Positions 15,359-24,338 of a stretch of DNA of 39,193 nucleotides are shown here, one piece after another. Location of the stretch: contig CAMRSM010000033.1 in assembly GCA_947053345.1 (NCBI GenBank), positions 1-39,193 on the forward strand. Direction: 5' to 3'. Under the pieces are notes generated by a model. That model did not search any database and was not told the DNA's origin. It was given only the letters and a program-made list of their open reading frames with translations. Positions within the stretch are counted from its first letter, which is position 1; each line of letters begins with the position of its first letter. Position numbers and translations under genes: made by a program. This DNA comes from an uncultured Lachnospiraceae bacterium. Its GTDB lineage: Bacteria > Bacillota > Clostridia > Lachnospirales > Lachnospiraceae.

Positions 15359-16690
15359 ATGAATACAGTAAAATATAATACCATAACAACAAACCCGGAA
15401 ATGGAAGCATGTGAACTCGCAAACCACATCGGGGAGACTGTCCGCCTGCACGGCGCGGTCTACAAAATCCGGCGCATGAGCGGCTTTGCTTTTGTCCTGC
15501 TGCGCATGCGGGATGCCGTCGTACAGTGTGTTTACAGTGAGGAATCTGCTTCCTTCCCTCTAAACCTGCTCGCCGAGGAAGCATGTGTGCGGCTTACAGC
15601 GGAAATAGTCGCCGAGGAGCGTTCCCGGACCGGTTACGAACTGCGCCTTAAGAATGCACAGGTTTTATCCGCGCCTTATGAAGAACTGCCCATTGTTATC
15701 AACCAGAAAAAGGTGAATACTTCGCTTGAAAACCTTCTTGACTACCGCCCGATCACACTGCGCAATGAAAAAGAGCGCGCCATTTTCCGCATTCAGGCGG
15801 CGATCTGCACGGCGTTCCGCGAATTTTTAAACATGGAGCATTTCACAGAAATCCATTCCCCGAAAATCGCTGCCATCGGCGCGGAGGGAGGGGCAAATAT
15901 TTTTAAGCTCCCCTATTTCGGGAAAGAGGCTTACCTCGCACAGAGCCCACAGTTTTACAAACAGATGATGGTAGGGGTATTTGAGCGCGTATTTGAGATC
16001 GCGCCGGTCTTCCGTGCGGAGAAACATGACACGTCAAGACATCTGAATGAGTATACCAGTGTGGACTTTGAGATGGGCTATATCGAAAGCTTCGAGGAGA
16101 TCATGGCAGCCGAAAACCGGATGCTTATCCACTGCACCGCGTTTTTAAAGGAACACTGCGAAGCGGAGCTTGCCCTGCTTGGCTGCACACTGCCGGAAAT
16201 CGGGGAAATCCCGCATATTCCTTTTGCAGCCGCCAAGGAATGGATCGCAGGCTCCTGCCACCGTAAAATAACCGATATGCTGGACTTCGAGCCGGAGGAG
16301 GAACGGCTTTTGTGCGGACTGGTAAAAAAAGAAACCGGAAGCGAGTTTGTCTTCGTGACACACTACCCAAGCGCAAAGCGTCCGTTTTATGCGATGGATG
16401 ACCCACAAAGCCCGGAGAAAACGCTAAGTTTTGACCTGTTGTTCCGCGGGCTTGAGATCACAACGGGCGGCCAGCGGATCCATTCCTATGAGGAACAGCT
16501 GCAAAAACTGCATGCACGCGGTATGCATGAAGAGCTGTTTGAGGGCTATCTGATGCTGCACAAATACAGTGTTCCGCCACATGGCGGGCTGGGGTTGGGG
16601 CTCGAACGGTTTACCGCGCAGCTTTTGGGGTTCGAGAATGTCCGCAGTACGGCACTGTTCCCGAGGGATCTCCATCGGCTGATGCCATGA
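15359..16690 (+). CDS. aspS: Archaeal-type aspartyl-tRNA synthetase (AspS2-like)
   Basis: Class II aminoacyl-tRNA synthetase of 443 residues. The N-terminal OB-fold anticodon domain covers about residues 18-105. The catalytic core follows: AEGGANIFKLPYFGKEAYLAQSPQFYKQ, motif 2 FRAEKHDTSRHLNEYTSVDFEM, and motif 3 GGLGLGLERF, ending TALFPRDLHRLMP. It lacks the large insertion of bacterial AspRS (usual length about 590), matching the short archaeal/eukaryotic type that some clostridia carry as a second copy. It attaches Asp to tRNA-Asp and possibly tRNA-Asn. I prefer ATG 15359 (GGAG 9 nt upstream) over 15341. The upstream leader and terminator suggest attenuation; I saw no T-box motif there. Confidence 0.88.
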   Translation: MNTVKYNTITTNPEMEACELANHIGETVRLHGAVYKIRRMSGFAFVLLRMRDAVVQCVYSEESASFPLNLLAEEACVRLTAEIVAEERSRTGYELRLKNAQVLSAPYEELPIVINQKKVNTSLENLLDYRPITLRNEKERAIFRIQAAICTAFREFLNMEHFTEIHSPKIAAIGAEGGANIFKLPYFGKEAYLAQSPQFYKQMMVGVFERVFEIAPVFRAEKHDTSRHLNEYTSVDFEMGYIESFEEIMAAENRMLIHCTAFLKEHCEAELALLGCTLPEIGEIPHIPFAAAKEWIAGSCHRKITDMLDFEPEEERLLCGLVKKETGSEFVFVTHYPSAKRPFYAMDDPQSPEKTLSFDLLFRGLEITTGGQRIHSYEEQLQKLHARGMHEELFEGYLMLHKYSVPPHGGLGLGLERFTAQLLGFENVRSTALFPRDLHRLMP

Positions 16691-16803
16691 CGGCAGGATG
16701 TCTGCACACGGTTTTCAACTTTTTGCCCACCGACAGCACCCGGCATTTGACCAGCCATAAATAATAACAGGACATTACCGTATAAATTTCCAAAATATAC
16801 GAA

Positions 16804-16845
16804 TTGACAAAACCGGCATCTTTGCATATAATAAGAATAGTTATT
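16804..16845 (+). promoter_or_regulatory. perR promoter with overlapping Fur-type box
   Basis: Consensus TTGACA (16804-16809), 17 bp, TATAAT (16827-16832). AATAA-N6-TTATT (16830-16845) overlaps the -10, a PerR/Fur-like inverted repeat suggesting autoregulation. Confidence 0.75.
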
Positions 16846-16908
16846 GATATCAAATTTTTATTCGTTACGGATACCATCCGTATAAACGCTTTAGAAACGG
16901 AGAAAAAT

Positions 16909-17343
16909 ATGGCGGCAGTAAAACACAGCAAACAGAGACAATCCATCAAGGAATATCTGATGAGCACAAAAGAACACCCGACTGCGGACATGGTATATAC
17001 ACAGGTGCGAAAACTTTACCCGAACATCAGCCTCGGCACGGTTTACCGGAACTTAAATTTCCTTGTCGAGCAGGGCGATGCGATGCGCCTGACCTGCGGG
17101 GACGGCAGCGAGCGTTATGACGGAACTACCACGCCTCACTATCACCTAGTCTGCAGCGGATGCGGCAGGGTGCTCGACCTTCTGATGGATCCGCTCGACC
17201 ACATCAACACATTGGCGGCAGCCTGTTTTGACGGTACGGTCGAGGGGCATACCGTGCTCTTCCGCGGACAATGCCGGGAATGTGCGGGCGCTTCCCGTCA
17301 ATATCCGGAATTTCAGGAAGGATTCGCGCATATTACCACGTAA
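16909..17343 (+). CDS. perR: PerR-type Fur family peroxide regulator
   Basis: A 145-residue metalloregulator. The winged helix covers about residues 10-75 (TADMVYTQVRKLYPNISLGTVYRNLNFL). The metal/dimerisation domain has HYHLVCSGCGRVLD and a second pair in GQCRECAG, giving the CxxC...CxxC structural zinc site. The ATG 16909 follows CGGAG by 7 nt; upstream in-frame codons cover the promoter and are non-coding. Fur, Zur and PerR are hard to separate by eye. PerR is preferred because the next gene is reverse rubrerythrin, a classic PerR target in clostridia, and both promoters carry TAAGAATA. Confidence 0.85.
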   Translation: MAAVKHSKQRQSIKEYLMSTKEHPTADMVYTQVRKLYPNISLGTVYRNLNFLVEQGDAMRLTCGDGSERYDGTTTPHYHLVCSGCGRVLDLLMDPLDHINTLAAACFDGTVEGHTVLFRGQCRECAGASRQYPEFQEGFAHITT

Positions 17344-17371
17344 AATGAGAAAAATATTTTTGAAATACCTA

Positions 17372-17420
17372 TTGACAAAGTTCTAAGAATAATGTATCAT
17401 CTATATCAGTAACAATTACT
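17372..17420 (+). promoter_or_regulatory. Rubrerythrin promoter with candidate PerR box
   Basis: TTGACA (17372-17377), 17 bp, TATCAT (17395-17400). AGTAA-CAA-TTACT (17408-17420) lies just past the start site. The spacer shares TAAGAATA with the perR promoter. Confidence 0.65.
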
Positions 17421-17500
17421 ATTTTAATTTTCAACAGAGATTGCCGAGCAAGAAAAAATCGGCGGTGGCGGATTGAAACAACACGAAAGGAGAATTTATT

Positions 17501-18043
17501 ATGGCAAAGTTTGTATGTCAGGTTTGTGGTTATGTTTATGAGGGCGAGGCTGCTCCGGAAAAGTGCCCGCAGTGCGGTGCCCCAGCATCGAAGTTTACGG
17601 AAATGGCTGGCGCGAGGACATGGGCAACCGAGCATGTTGTCGGCGTAGCACAGGGTGTGAGCGAGGATATCATTGCTGACCTTCGCGCAAATTTCACCGG
17701 CGAGTGCACCGAAGTTGGTATGTATCTTGCGATGGCGAGGGTTGCACACAGGGAAGGCTACCCGGAAGTAGGCATGTACTATGAAAAGGCAGCGTTCGAG
17801 GAAGCAGAACACGCCGCTAAGTTTGCGGAACTCCTCGGTGAGGTCGTTACCGACAGCACAAAGAAGAACCTCGAGCTTCGCGTAGAGGCTGAGAACGGTG
17901 CTACCGCGGGCAAGATGGATCTTGCAAAGCGCGCGAAAGCCGCGAATCTTGACGCAATCCATGACACCGTCCATGAGATGGCAAAGGATGAAGCAAGGCA
18001 CGGAAAAGCGTTTGAGGGCTTGCTGAACCGCTACTTCGGCTAG
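17501..18043 (+). CDS. Reverse rubrerythrin (rubredoxin domain first)
   Basis: A 180-residue peroxide/oxygen-scavenging di-iron protein. The N-terminal rubredoxin domain has [10 protein letters not shown] and CPQCGAP. The rest is a four-helix ferritin-like bundle with di-iron ligands in [44 protein letters not shown] and [16 protein letters not shown]. Ordinary rubrerythrin has rubredoxin at the C-terminus; the reversed order defines the clostridial PerR-regulated form that reduces H2O2 and O2 with NAD(P)H via partner proteins. AAAGGAG precedes the ATG. It follows perR with its own promoter. It probably helps protect the oxygen-sensitive PFL encoded next. Confidence 0.93.
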   Translation: MAKFVCQVCGYVYEGEAAPEKCPQCGAPASKFTEMAGARTWATEHVVGVAQGVSEDIIADLRANFTGECTEVGMYLAMARVAHREGYPEVGMYYEKAAFEEAEHAAKFAELLGEVVTDSTKKNLELRVEAENGATAGKMDLAKRAKAANLDAIHDTVHEMAKDEARHGKAFEGLLNRYFG

Positions 18044-18126
18044 GAATAAGCGCTTAAAACGGTCAGATAATTGGTACTGTCCGGCAGCAAAGGGATGTTC
18101 TTACTGCACTAAGAGATTTTTACCGG

Positions 18127-18184
18127 ATTTTGTCCGTCAGGCTTTGCCGCAGTATGCAGAGCCTGACAAGGACAAAAATTTTTC
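18127..18184 (+). terminator. Terminator after rubrerythrin
   Basis: TTTTGTCC-GTCAGGC (18128-18142) pairs with GCCTGAC-AA-GGACAAAA (18161-18177), followed by a T run (18179-18183). The remaining sequence to 18294 shows no gene. Confidence 0.8.
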
Positions 18185-18294
18185 CGCCCTCAGCGCGGCA
18201 GGCGCAGTATCCCTAGTATCAGGCAGTTTATCCAAAAGCCGGTCAGTTATACATTTTTCATCGGGATTTCATATATATTTATGCTTTCCCAAGG

Positions 18295-18323
18295 TTGCAA
18301 AAACAGACAGCTTGTGCTATAAT
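18295..18323 (+). promoter_or_regulatory. pflB promoter
   Basis: TTGCAA (18295-18300), 17 bp, TATAAT (18318-18323), with an extended -10 (TGC directly before it). It lies about 60 bp before the pflB start. Confidence 0.65.
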
Positions 18324-18381
18324 GGCGACAGAGCTTGACAAAGCTGCAATATATTTTATTTTCAAAGAAAGGATGAAAACC

Positions 18382-20634
18382 ATGAACAATTATCAGGAAT
18401 GGGATGGCTTTGAAGGCCGCATCTGGAAAGACGAGGTCAATGTACGTGACTTCATTCAGAAGAACTACAAGCCGTATGACGGTGACGAGGCTTTCCTTGC
18501 CGACCCGACCGACGCTACGAACAAACTTTGGGGCGCACTGCAGAAACTGCAGAAGGAGGAGCGCGCAAAGGGCGGCGTTCTGGATTGCGAGACCGAGGTT
18601 GTTTCCGGCCTTACCTCTTACGGCCCTGGCTATATCGACGAGAGCATGAAGGATCTGGAAAAAGTTGTTGGTCTCCAGACCGACAAGCCGTTAAAGAGAG
18701 CATTCATGCCTTACGGCGGTATCAAGATGGCAGAGCAGGCTGCGGAGAGCTACGGCTATGAGATCAATCCGGAGTTAAAGCACATCTTCGAAGATTATAT
18801 GACGACACATAACGACGCAGTATTCGCTGCATATACCCCGGAGATGCGCCTTGCCCGTAAGACACACGTTGTAACCGGTCTCCCGGATACTTACGGACGC
18901 GGCCGTATCGTTGGCGATTACCGTCGTATTGCCCTGTACGGTATTGATTACCTCATCAAGGCAAAAGAGAATGATAAGTTAAACTGCGGCTGCGGCAACA
19001 TGTACGACGATGTGATCCGTCAGCGTGAGGAGCTCACGATGCAGATTGACGCGTTGAAGGGCATGAAGGAGATGGCTAAGATTTACGGCTATGATATCTC
19101 CCAGCCGGCAAAGAACGCAAAGGAAGCTTGCCAGTGGCTGTATTTCGGCTACCTTGCAGCGGTTAAGACACAGAACGGTGCAGCGATGTCCGTAGGACGT
19201 ATCTCCACCTTCCTTGATATCTACTTTGAGCGCGACCTGAAAAACGGCGTGCTGACCGAAACCGAGGCACAGGAAATCATTGACCACATGACGATGAAGT
19301 TCCGCATGGTGAAGTTCGCACGTATTCCGTCCTACAACCAGCTCTTCTCCGGTGACCCGACCTGGGCTACGCTTGAGGTTGGTGGTATCGGTATGGATGG
19401 CCGTCACATGGTTACGAAGACGGATTACCGTTTCCTGCATACACTTGAGAACATGGGACCGTCGCCGGAGCCGAACCTTACGGTTCTCTACTCCAGCGAT
19501 CTTCCGGAGCAGTTCAAGAAGTACGCTTCCCACATCTCCATCGAGACCAGCTCGATCCAGTATGAGAACGATGACGTTATGAAGCCGGTATGGGGTGATG
19601 ATTACTCCATCTGCTGCTGCGTATCCGCTACCCAGACCGGTAAGGAGATCCAGTTCTTCGGTGCGCGCGCAAACCTTGGCAAGACCCTCCTTTACGCGAT
19701 CAACGGTGGTTTCGACGAGAAGCACCGCATCCAGGTAGGTCCTAAGATGGAGCGCATCACAAGCGAGTACCTTGATTACGATGAAGTGATTGAGAAGTAC
19801 GATTTCTGGCTTGACTGGCTCGCTGACATCTATGTGAACGTACTGAACCTGATTCACTATATGCACGATAAGTATTACTATGAGGCAGCCGAAATGGCTC
19901 TGATTGATACCGATGTACGCCGCACTTTCGCTACCGGTATCGCAGGCTTCTCCCATGTAATCGACTCCCTGAGCGCGATTAAGTACGCAAAGGTTAAAGT
20001 TATCCGCGACGCGGACGGTATCTCCGATCACTTTGAGATCGAGGGTGACTTCCCGAAATACGGCAACGATGACGACCGTGCGGACGCAATCGGTGTATGG
20101 CTGTTAAAGACCTTCATGGAGAAGATCCGCCGCCGCCACACCTACCGCAATTCCGAGCCGACCACGTCCCTGCTTACCATTACCTCCAATGTCGTATATG
20201 GTGAGGCAACCGGCGCTATGCCAAACGGACGTGCCGCTTACACGCCATTCAGCCCGGGTGCGAGCCCAAGCTACGGCGCAGAGACGAACGGCCTTGTTGC
20301 TTCCCTGAACTCCGTTGCTAAGATTCCGTACCACTGGTCGCTCGACGGTATCTCCAATACCCAGACGATCAACCCGGATGCTCTTGGCCACAGCAAGGAA
20401 GAGCGTGTCGGTAACCTTGTACAGGTTCTTGACGGCTACTTCGATCAGGGTGCTCATCACCTGAATGTAAACGTATTCGGTACGGAGAAGCTTCTTGATG
20501 CACAGGCTCATCCGGAGAAGGAAGAGTACGCAAACTTCACGATCCGTGTTTCCGGTTACGCTGTTAAGTTCATCAGCCTGACCAAGAAGCAGCAGGACGA
20601 TGTTATTGCAAGAACTTGCCATAAGACCCGCTAA
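18382..20634 (+). CDS. pflB: Formate acetyltransferase (pyruvate formate-lyase)
   Basis: Glycyl-radical enzyme converting pyruvate and CoA to acetyl-CoA and formate; 750 residues, the normal length. The catalytic adjacent cysteines lie in [13 protein letters not shown] (C412-C413, preceded by C411). The C-terminal glycyl-radical loop is [12 protein letters not shown] with G725. I use ATG 18382, which has AAAGG about 9 nt upstream; the in-frame sequence before it covers the promoter. Codon use looks strongly biased, as expected for an abundant protein. The activating enzyme follows after a terminator. It supplies acetyl-CoA, from which the butyrate route ending at ptb-buk can draw. Confidence 0.97.
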   Translation: MNNYQEWDGFEGRIWKDEVNVRDFIQKNYKPYDGDEAFLADPTDATNKLWGALQKLQKEERAKGGVLDCETEVVSGLTSYGPGYIDESMKDLEKVVGLQTDKPLKRAFMPYGGIKMAEQAAESYGYEINPELKHIFEDYMTTHNDAVFAAYTPEMRLARKTHVVTGLPDTYGRGRIVGDYRRIALYGIDYLIKAKENDKLNCGCGNMYDDVIRQREELTMQIDALKGMKEMAKIYGYDISQPAKNAKEACQWLYFGYLAAVKTQNGAAMSVGRISTFLDIYFERDLKNGVLTETEAQEIIDHMTMKFRMVKFARIPSYNQLFSGDPTWATLEVGGIGMDGRHMVTKTDYRFLHTLENMGPSPEPNLTVLYSSDLPEQFKKYASHISIETSSIQYENDDVMKPVWGDDYSICCCVSATQTGKEIQFFGARANLGKTLLYAINGGFDEKHRIQVGPKMERITSEYLDYDEVIEKYDFWLDWLADIYVNVLNLIHYMHDKYYYEAAEMALIDTDVRRTFATGIAGFSHVIDSLSAIKYAKVKVIRDADGISDHFEIEGDFPKYGNDDDRADAIGVWLLKTFMEKIRRRHTYRNSEPTTSLLTITSNVVYGEATGAMPNGRAAYTPFSPGASPSYGAETNGLVASLNSVAKIPYHWSLDGISNTQTINPDALGHSKEERVGNLVQVLDGYFDQGAHHLNVNVFGTEKLLDAQAHPEKEEYANFTIRVSGYAVKFISLTKKQQDDVIARTCHKTR

Positions 20635-20710
20635 TATTTGTTTGTTAGTTGGTTAGACTAAGACCGGGCAGGGCGGCAGATTTTCTGTCCCCTGGCAGTC
20701 AGGCATGATG

Positions 20711-20752
20711 AAAGGGGGATTTTGGACTTCGTGTTCAAAATTCCCCTTTTTT
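20711..20752 (+). terminator. Terminator between pflB and pflA
   Basis: AAAGGGGGATTTTG (20711-20724) pairs with CAAAATTCCCCTTT (20736-20749) and continues into a T run. It would lower pflA transcription relative to pflB. Confidence 0.85.
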
Positions 20753-20896
20753 AAGACCTTTACTTGGAACTAAAAACCAACCGAATCCCGTTAGTGCCTT
20801 GTCTTGGAAAAGGCTTTTCCAAGCGGTACGGACACAAATCGTTTTATTTTTTATGTCATGAAGGCACATACGGATTCAGAGACAGGAGGTAGAATT

Positions 20897-21643
20897 ATGG
20901 AAGGAAGGGTTCATTCCCTTGAATCTTTCGGGCTGGTGGACGGCCCAGGCGTGCGCTATGTCGTGTTCCTGCAGGGCTGCCGGATGCGCTGCAAATACTG
21001 CCACAACCCGGAAACCTGGAGCATGGAAGGCGGCGAGCTTTACACTGCGAAGGATTTGTTTGAAAAGGCGTACCGATACAAAACTTATTGGATGAAAAAC
21101 GGAAAATTAAACGGCGGCATCACCGTCAGTGGCGGCGAACCGCTGTTGCAGACCGAATTTGTGACCGAATTTTTCCGCTATGCAAAAGAAAAAGAAATTC
21201 ACACGACGCTTGATACGGCGGGCAACCCGTTCACAATGGAAGAGCCGTATCTGAGCAAATTTAACGCATTGATGGAAGTGACCGACCTCACGATGCTTGA
21301 TTTCAAGGAGATCGTGAGCGACAAGCACAAGGAACTCACCGGATGGAACAATGAGAACATTGTCCAGATGGCAAGATACCTCTCCGATCTCGGCAAGGAT
21401 ATGTGGATCCGCCATGTGTTGGTGCCGGGGCTGACGGATGACGAGGACGGGCTGTTTGAACTGCGCGACCTGATCCGTGAGCTGAAAACCGTGCGCCGGG
21501 TGGAAATTTTGCCGTACCATACACTTGGGCTGGAAAAATGGAAGCATCTGAACATCCCGTACCCGCTTGAGGGAATTGACCCGCCGACACCGGAGCAGGT
21601 GGCGAGGGCGGAAGAGATTTTGGAAGTGGAGAAGTATCATTGA
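20897..21643 (+). CDS. pflA: Pyruvate formate-lyase activating enzyme
   Basis: Radical SAM enzyme of 248 residues that generates the glycyl radical on PflB. The cluster motif is C-x3-C-x2-C in FLQGCRMRCKYCHNPETW; the SAM-binding GGE motif is in GGITVSGGEPLLQTEF. AGGAGGT lies 7 nt before ATG 20897. An open frame back to 20804 lacks a ribosome site. It is separated from pflB by a terminator, so it is expressed by read-through or its own weak promoter. Confidence 0.96.
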   Translation: MEGRVHSLESFGLVDGPGVRYVVFLQGCRMRCKYCHNPETWSMEGGELYTAKDLFEKAYRYKTYWMKNGKLNGGITVSGGEPLLQTEFVTEFFRYAKEKEIHTTLDTAGNPFTMEEPYLSKFNALMEVTDLTMLDFKEIVSDKHKELTGWNNENIVQMARYLSDLGKDMWIRHVLVPGLTDDEDGLFELRDLIRELKTVRRVEILPYHTLGLEKWKHLNIPYPLEGIDPPTPEQVARAEEILEVEKYH

Positions 21644-21786
21644 TCCGTGCACGCATTTCCATCATTTTACGGAACGAGAGTTTACCAAAAATAAGTCAAA
21701 CAGAAATTTACTGATTTTTTGATAAGAATCTTGATATGGAAATATTTATAATACCGGAGAGGAATATAAAAAACGTCCATTATAAT

Positions 21787-21832
21787 AAGGTTGGGATATC
21801 GCCCGGACAACACCAAACGGTATCCCAACCTT
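21787..21832. terminator. Hairpin between convergent pflA and SOD genes
   Basis: AAGGTTGGGATA (21787-21798) pairs perfectly with TATCCCAACCTT (21821-21832), with a 22-nt loop. It lies directly past the SOD stop and about 145 bp past pflA. No long T tract follows on either side, so termination is plausible but not certain. Confidence 0.55.
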
Positions 21833-21840
21833 ATCCTATC

Positions 21841-22320
21841 CTACTTACATATTCCGTGAATGATCCCACAAGCAATTTTTTCTCCCGAATTTCCGGACGG
21901 CTGCGTGCGGAAATCATCGTCCATCCCGTGTATGATGACCGCCCTGCCCAATACCTCATTCACCCGGAACCGGTCCGTCACAAACGCAAGGAATGCCCTG
22001 CCGCACGCACCAAACAGCGGCGGCATATCCCCTGCGTGATATGGGTGGGGACAACCGTGCGGGTCATAGTGACCCCCTGCGTCTGCAAAACAGTCCTCCC
22101 TGTCCCCGGAGCATTCCCTGCCGTCATGGATGTGGAATGCGAAGATCGTCCCACCGCATGGCTTTTGTCCTGTCGGCAGCCCCTCGACCTCCACCGTAAC
22201 CATGACACAGCCGCAAAGCTGATAAAGCTTCATGACCCCTGTGATATCCGGGTATCTGCAACTTCCCTTGATGCAGGCTTTTGCATCCGCCCTTCTCTGA
22301 AAAACCGAACAATAATCCAT
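21841..22320 (-). CDS. Cu/Zn superoxide dismutase-like protein
   Basis: A 159-residue member of the Cu/Zn SOD family. Metal-site motifs are visible: IFAFHIHDG (copper ligands), HYDPHGCPHPYHAGDMPPLF (bridging and zinc histidines plus Asp) and AVIIHGMDDDF (last copper His). The disulphide-region cysteines are in DGRECSG and EKIACGIIHG. There is no signal peptide, which is unusual because bacterial SodC is normally exported; this short cytoplasmic type occurs in clostridia. Whether it dismutates superoxide or only binds metal is untested. It lies near PerR and rubrerythrin but has its own orientation. Confidence 0.88.
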   Translation of the reverse strand: MDYCSVFQRRADAKACIKGSCRYPDITGVMKLYQLCGCVMVTVEVEGLPTGQKPCGGTIFAFHIHDGRECSGDREDCFADAGGHYDPHGCPHPYHAGDMPPLFGACGRAFLAFVTDRFRVNEVLGRAVIIHGMDDDFRTQPSGNSGEKIACGIIHGICK

Positions 22321-22376
22321 AAATTACCCCAATCATACATTTGCTTTATTATATGAAATGGGGTGACGGTTGTGCT

Positions 22377-23285
22377 TTAAACTCTTTCCAACACAATTTT
22401 CCCGTCTTTTACTTCCATCCTCAGCTTATTCTCATCAATCCCCGCCTCAGAGAGCATATCCTTCGGTATCTGGATACGCCCGGCACGGTCAATAATAACA
22501 AATTCTTCCTGTGTTTCCTCATCCTGCCAGTTTACTGCCGCCGCCTCCGCTGAATCAAGGGAATACTGCTCCTTTAAGATACGCTCACTGCTGAATTTTC
22601 CGTCGCGGATGGCGATAACACGCTGCACCTGCTTGGAGAGCGCTACGTCATGTGTCACGATCACGATGGTCTGACCCGCATCGCGGTTCAGATGCCGGAA
22701 TACATCCAGAATATAATCTGCGGTTTTCCGGTCAACCGAACCCGTTGGCTCATCCGCGAGCAGCAGTTTCGGGGAATTTGCCAGCGCGATCGCGATCGCG
22801 ATCCTCTGCTGCTCACCGCCCGAAAGCTGGCTTAGTCGGCTCGCCTTTTTGTGCGACATCCCCACCATATCAAGCAGTTCCAGCGCCCGCTCCTTCTTTC
22901 TTTTCTCCGACCCGAACTGCATCGGTGTCATAACATTCTCCAGCGCGCTCAAATATGGCAGAAGATTGCGCGCGTTATTCTGCCACACAAACCCGACCGT
23001 GTCACGCTTGTATTCCACAAGCTGTTTTTCCGTCATCGTGAACAAGTTTTTCCCGTCAACAAACAGCTTGCCCGCACTTGGCGTATCCAGTCCGCCAAGC
23101 ATGTTGAGGAACGTCGATTTACCCGAACCGCTGTTGCCGATAATGGCGAGCAGCTCCCCCCGTTCCACCTGGAGGTCAAGCCCCTGCAGCGCCAGCACCT
23201 CAAGTTCCGCCGTCTTATAGATTTTTACCAGATTATCCGCAAGGATCATCGGCTGTTTTTCCGCCGCCTTGGTCTCCTCTTCCAT
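22377..23285 (-). CDS. ABC transporter ATP-binding protein with C-terminal AbrB-like domain
   Basis: MacB/LolD-type ATPase of 302 residues. Walker A is IGNSGSGKST (about 49-58), then the Q-loop region FVWQNNARNLLPYL, signature LSGGEQQR, Walker B LLLADEPTG, and the H-loop VTHD. After the ATPase (to about 230) the last ~43 residues (IIDRAGRIQIPKDML, ENKLRMEVKDGKIVLERV) look like a SpoVT/AbrB swapped-hairpin domain, perhaps for dimerisation or regulation. GGAGG precedes the ATG. It is the last gene of the export operon, separated from the preceding ATPase by a 383-bp gap. Confidence 0.9.
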   Translation of the reverse strand: MEEETKAAEKQPMILADNLVKIYKTAELEVLALQGLDLQVERGELLAIIGNSGSGKSTFLNMLGGLDTPSAGKLFVDGKNLFTMTEKQLVEYKRDTVGFVWQNNARNLLPYLSALENVMTPMQFGSEKRKKERALELLDMVGMSHKKASRLSQLSGGEQQRIAIAIALANSPKLLLADEPTGSVDRKTADYILDVFRHLNRDAGQTIVIVTHDVALSKQVQRVIAIRDGKFSSERILKEQYSLDSAEAAAVNWQDEETQEEFVIIDRAGRIQIPKDMLSEAGIDENKLRMEVKDGKIVLERV

Positions 23286-23668
23286 ACAAAACCTCCATTT
23301 CCGAATATCCCTTTTCGTGGCGGAGCCAAAGCTCCGGATCCGCCAGCTGCTTTCAGATTCCGAAATATTTTAAGTAACCCCCACCCACATGACACCAAAT
23401 TGCCTTCTGCTATTTGCATCAAGCCAAATCTTCCTTCTCCGGGACATTCCCTTCCCGTTATACCGGAATTTTGCCGCTGCGGCAAATAATACACTGCATC
23501 CTGCCGGCACTCTGTTCACATCAAAGCGCCCTGCACCCACCGCAAATGTCATAAACCCCTGCAGCGAAGACTTCGCGTCCGCCTGGCAGTTCCGAAAATG
23601 AACCACCAATTATTTCATCTTCGGAACTGCAGCGTTAAAGGGGCACACTCAAAACCTCTTCCCCTGGC
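23286..23668. other. 383-bp intergenic region with small hairpins, no gene
   Basis: It lies inside the export operon between the two ATPase genes. I find no convincing gene. Short perfect hairpins occur: GGAGC-CAAA-GCTCC nested in GGCGGA/TCCGCC (23319-23344), TTGCCGC-T-GCGGCAA (23471-23485) and GCGAAG-A-CTTCGC (23564-23576). Small hairpins spaced like this resemble an intergenic repeat element or structured RNA. Confidence 0.4.
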
Positions 23669-24337
23669 TCATTCCACTTTCACACTTCCGTCCTCCAAAG
23701 TATACACCATATCCCCGGCATTCATCAGCGCCATATCATGTGTCGTCATCACGATTGTAACCCCCTGCCCCTGCACGAGATCCTTAAATAGCTTGATGAC
23801 GGCCAGCGAGGTCGCGGTATCAAGCTCCGCTGTCGGTTCATCCGCAAATACGACCTGCGGTTTGTGCGCGATAGCACGCGCAATGGCAACCCTCTGCTGC
23901 TCACCACCTGAAAGCTCCTGTGGCATATGCTGCATACGTTTGCCAAGCCCGACCAGATGGAGGCATTCCTCCACCCGCTTTTTCCGGTCACCCTTATAGT
24001 TCGACAAACGCAGGGCAAACTCGACATTCTCATACACAGTCATCATCGGGATCAGTGACACCGACTGAAAAACAAAACCGATCTTCTGCCGGCGCAGCTG
24101 CTCCCTCTCTTTATCCGAAACACCGACAATATTCTTGCCATCCAAAAACACTTCTCCGGAAGTCGGCGTGTCAAGCGCGCCGATGATATTGATCAGCGTG
24201 GTTTTTCCGGATCCGGACTTCCCGCGCAATATCGTAAGCTTCCCCTTCGGAATTTTCACGGATATATTTTTGAGCGCCTGAAAGGGTTCTCCTCCCGCAA
24301 TCGGAAATTCCCGGCATACATTTTTCGTCTCTATCAT
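23669..24337 (-). CDS. ABC transporter ATP-binding protein (MacB/LolD-like)
   Basis: A 222-residue ATPase: Walker A LRGKSGSGKTT, Q-loop FVFQSVSLIPMMTVYENV, signature LSGGEQQR, Walker B VVFADEPTAELD, H-loop TTHD. ATG 24337 begins one base after the permease stop, and GGGGAGGAC within the permease's last codons is the ribosome site, so the two are coupled. It is the obvious energy partner of the 936-residue permease. Confidence 0.94.
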   Translation of the reverse strand: MIETKNVCREFPIAGGEPFQALKNISVKIPKGKLTILRGKSGSGKTTLINIIGALDTPTSGEVFLDGKNIVGVSDKEREQLRRQKIGFVFQSVSLIPMMTVYENVEFALRLSNYKGDRKKRVEECLHLVGLGKRMQHMPQELSGGEQQRVAIARAIAHKPQVVFADEPTAELDTATSLAVIKLFKDLVQGQGVTIVMTTHDMALMNAGDMVYTLEDGSVKVE

Positions 24338-24338
24338 A

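Noticed and set aside
18979-20031. 350-aa minus-strand frame
   Set aside because: It lies entirely antisense to pflB, whose own codon bias creates it. There is no ribosome site or recognisable domain.
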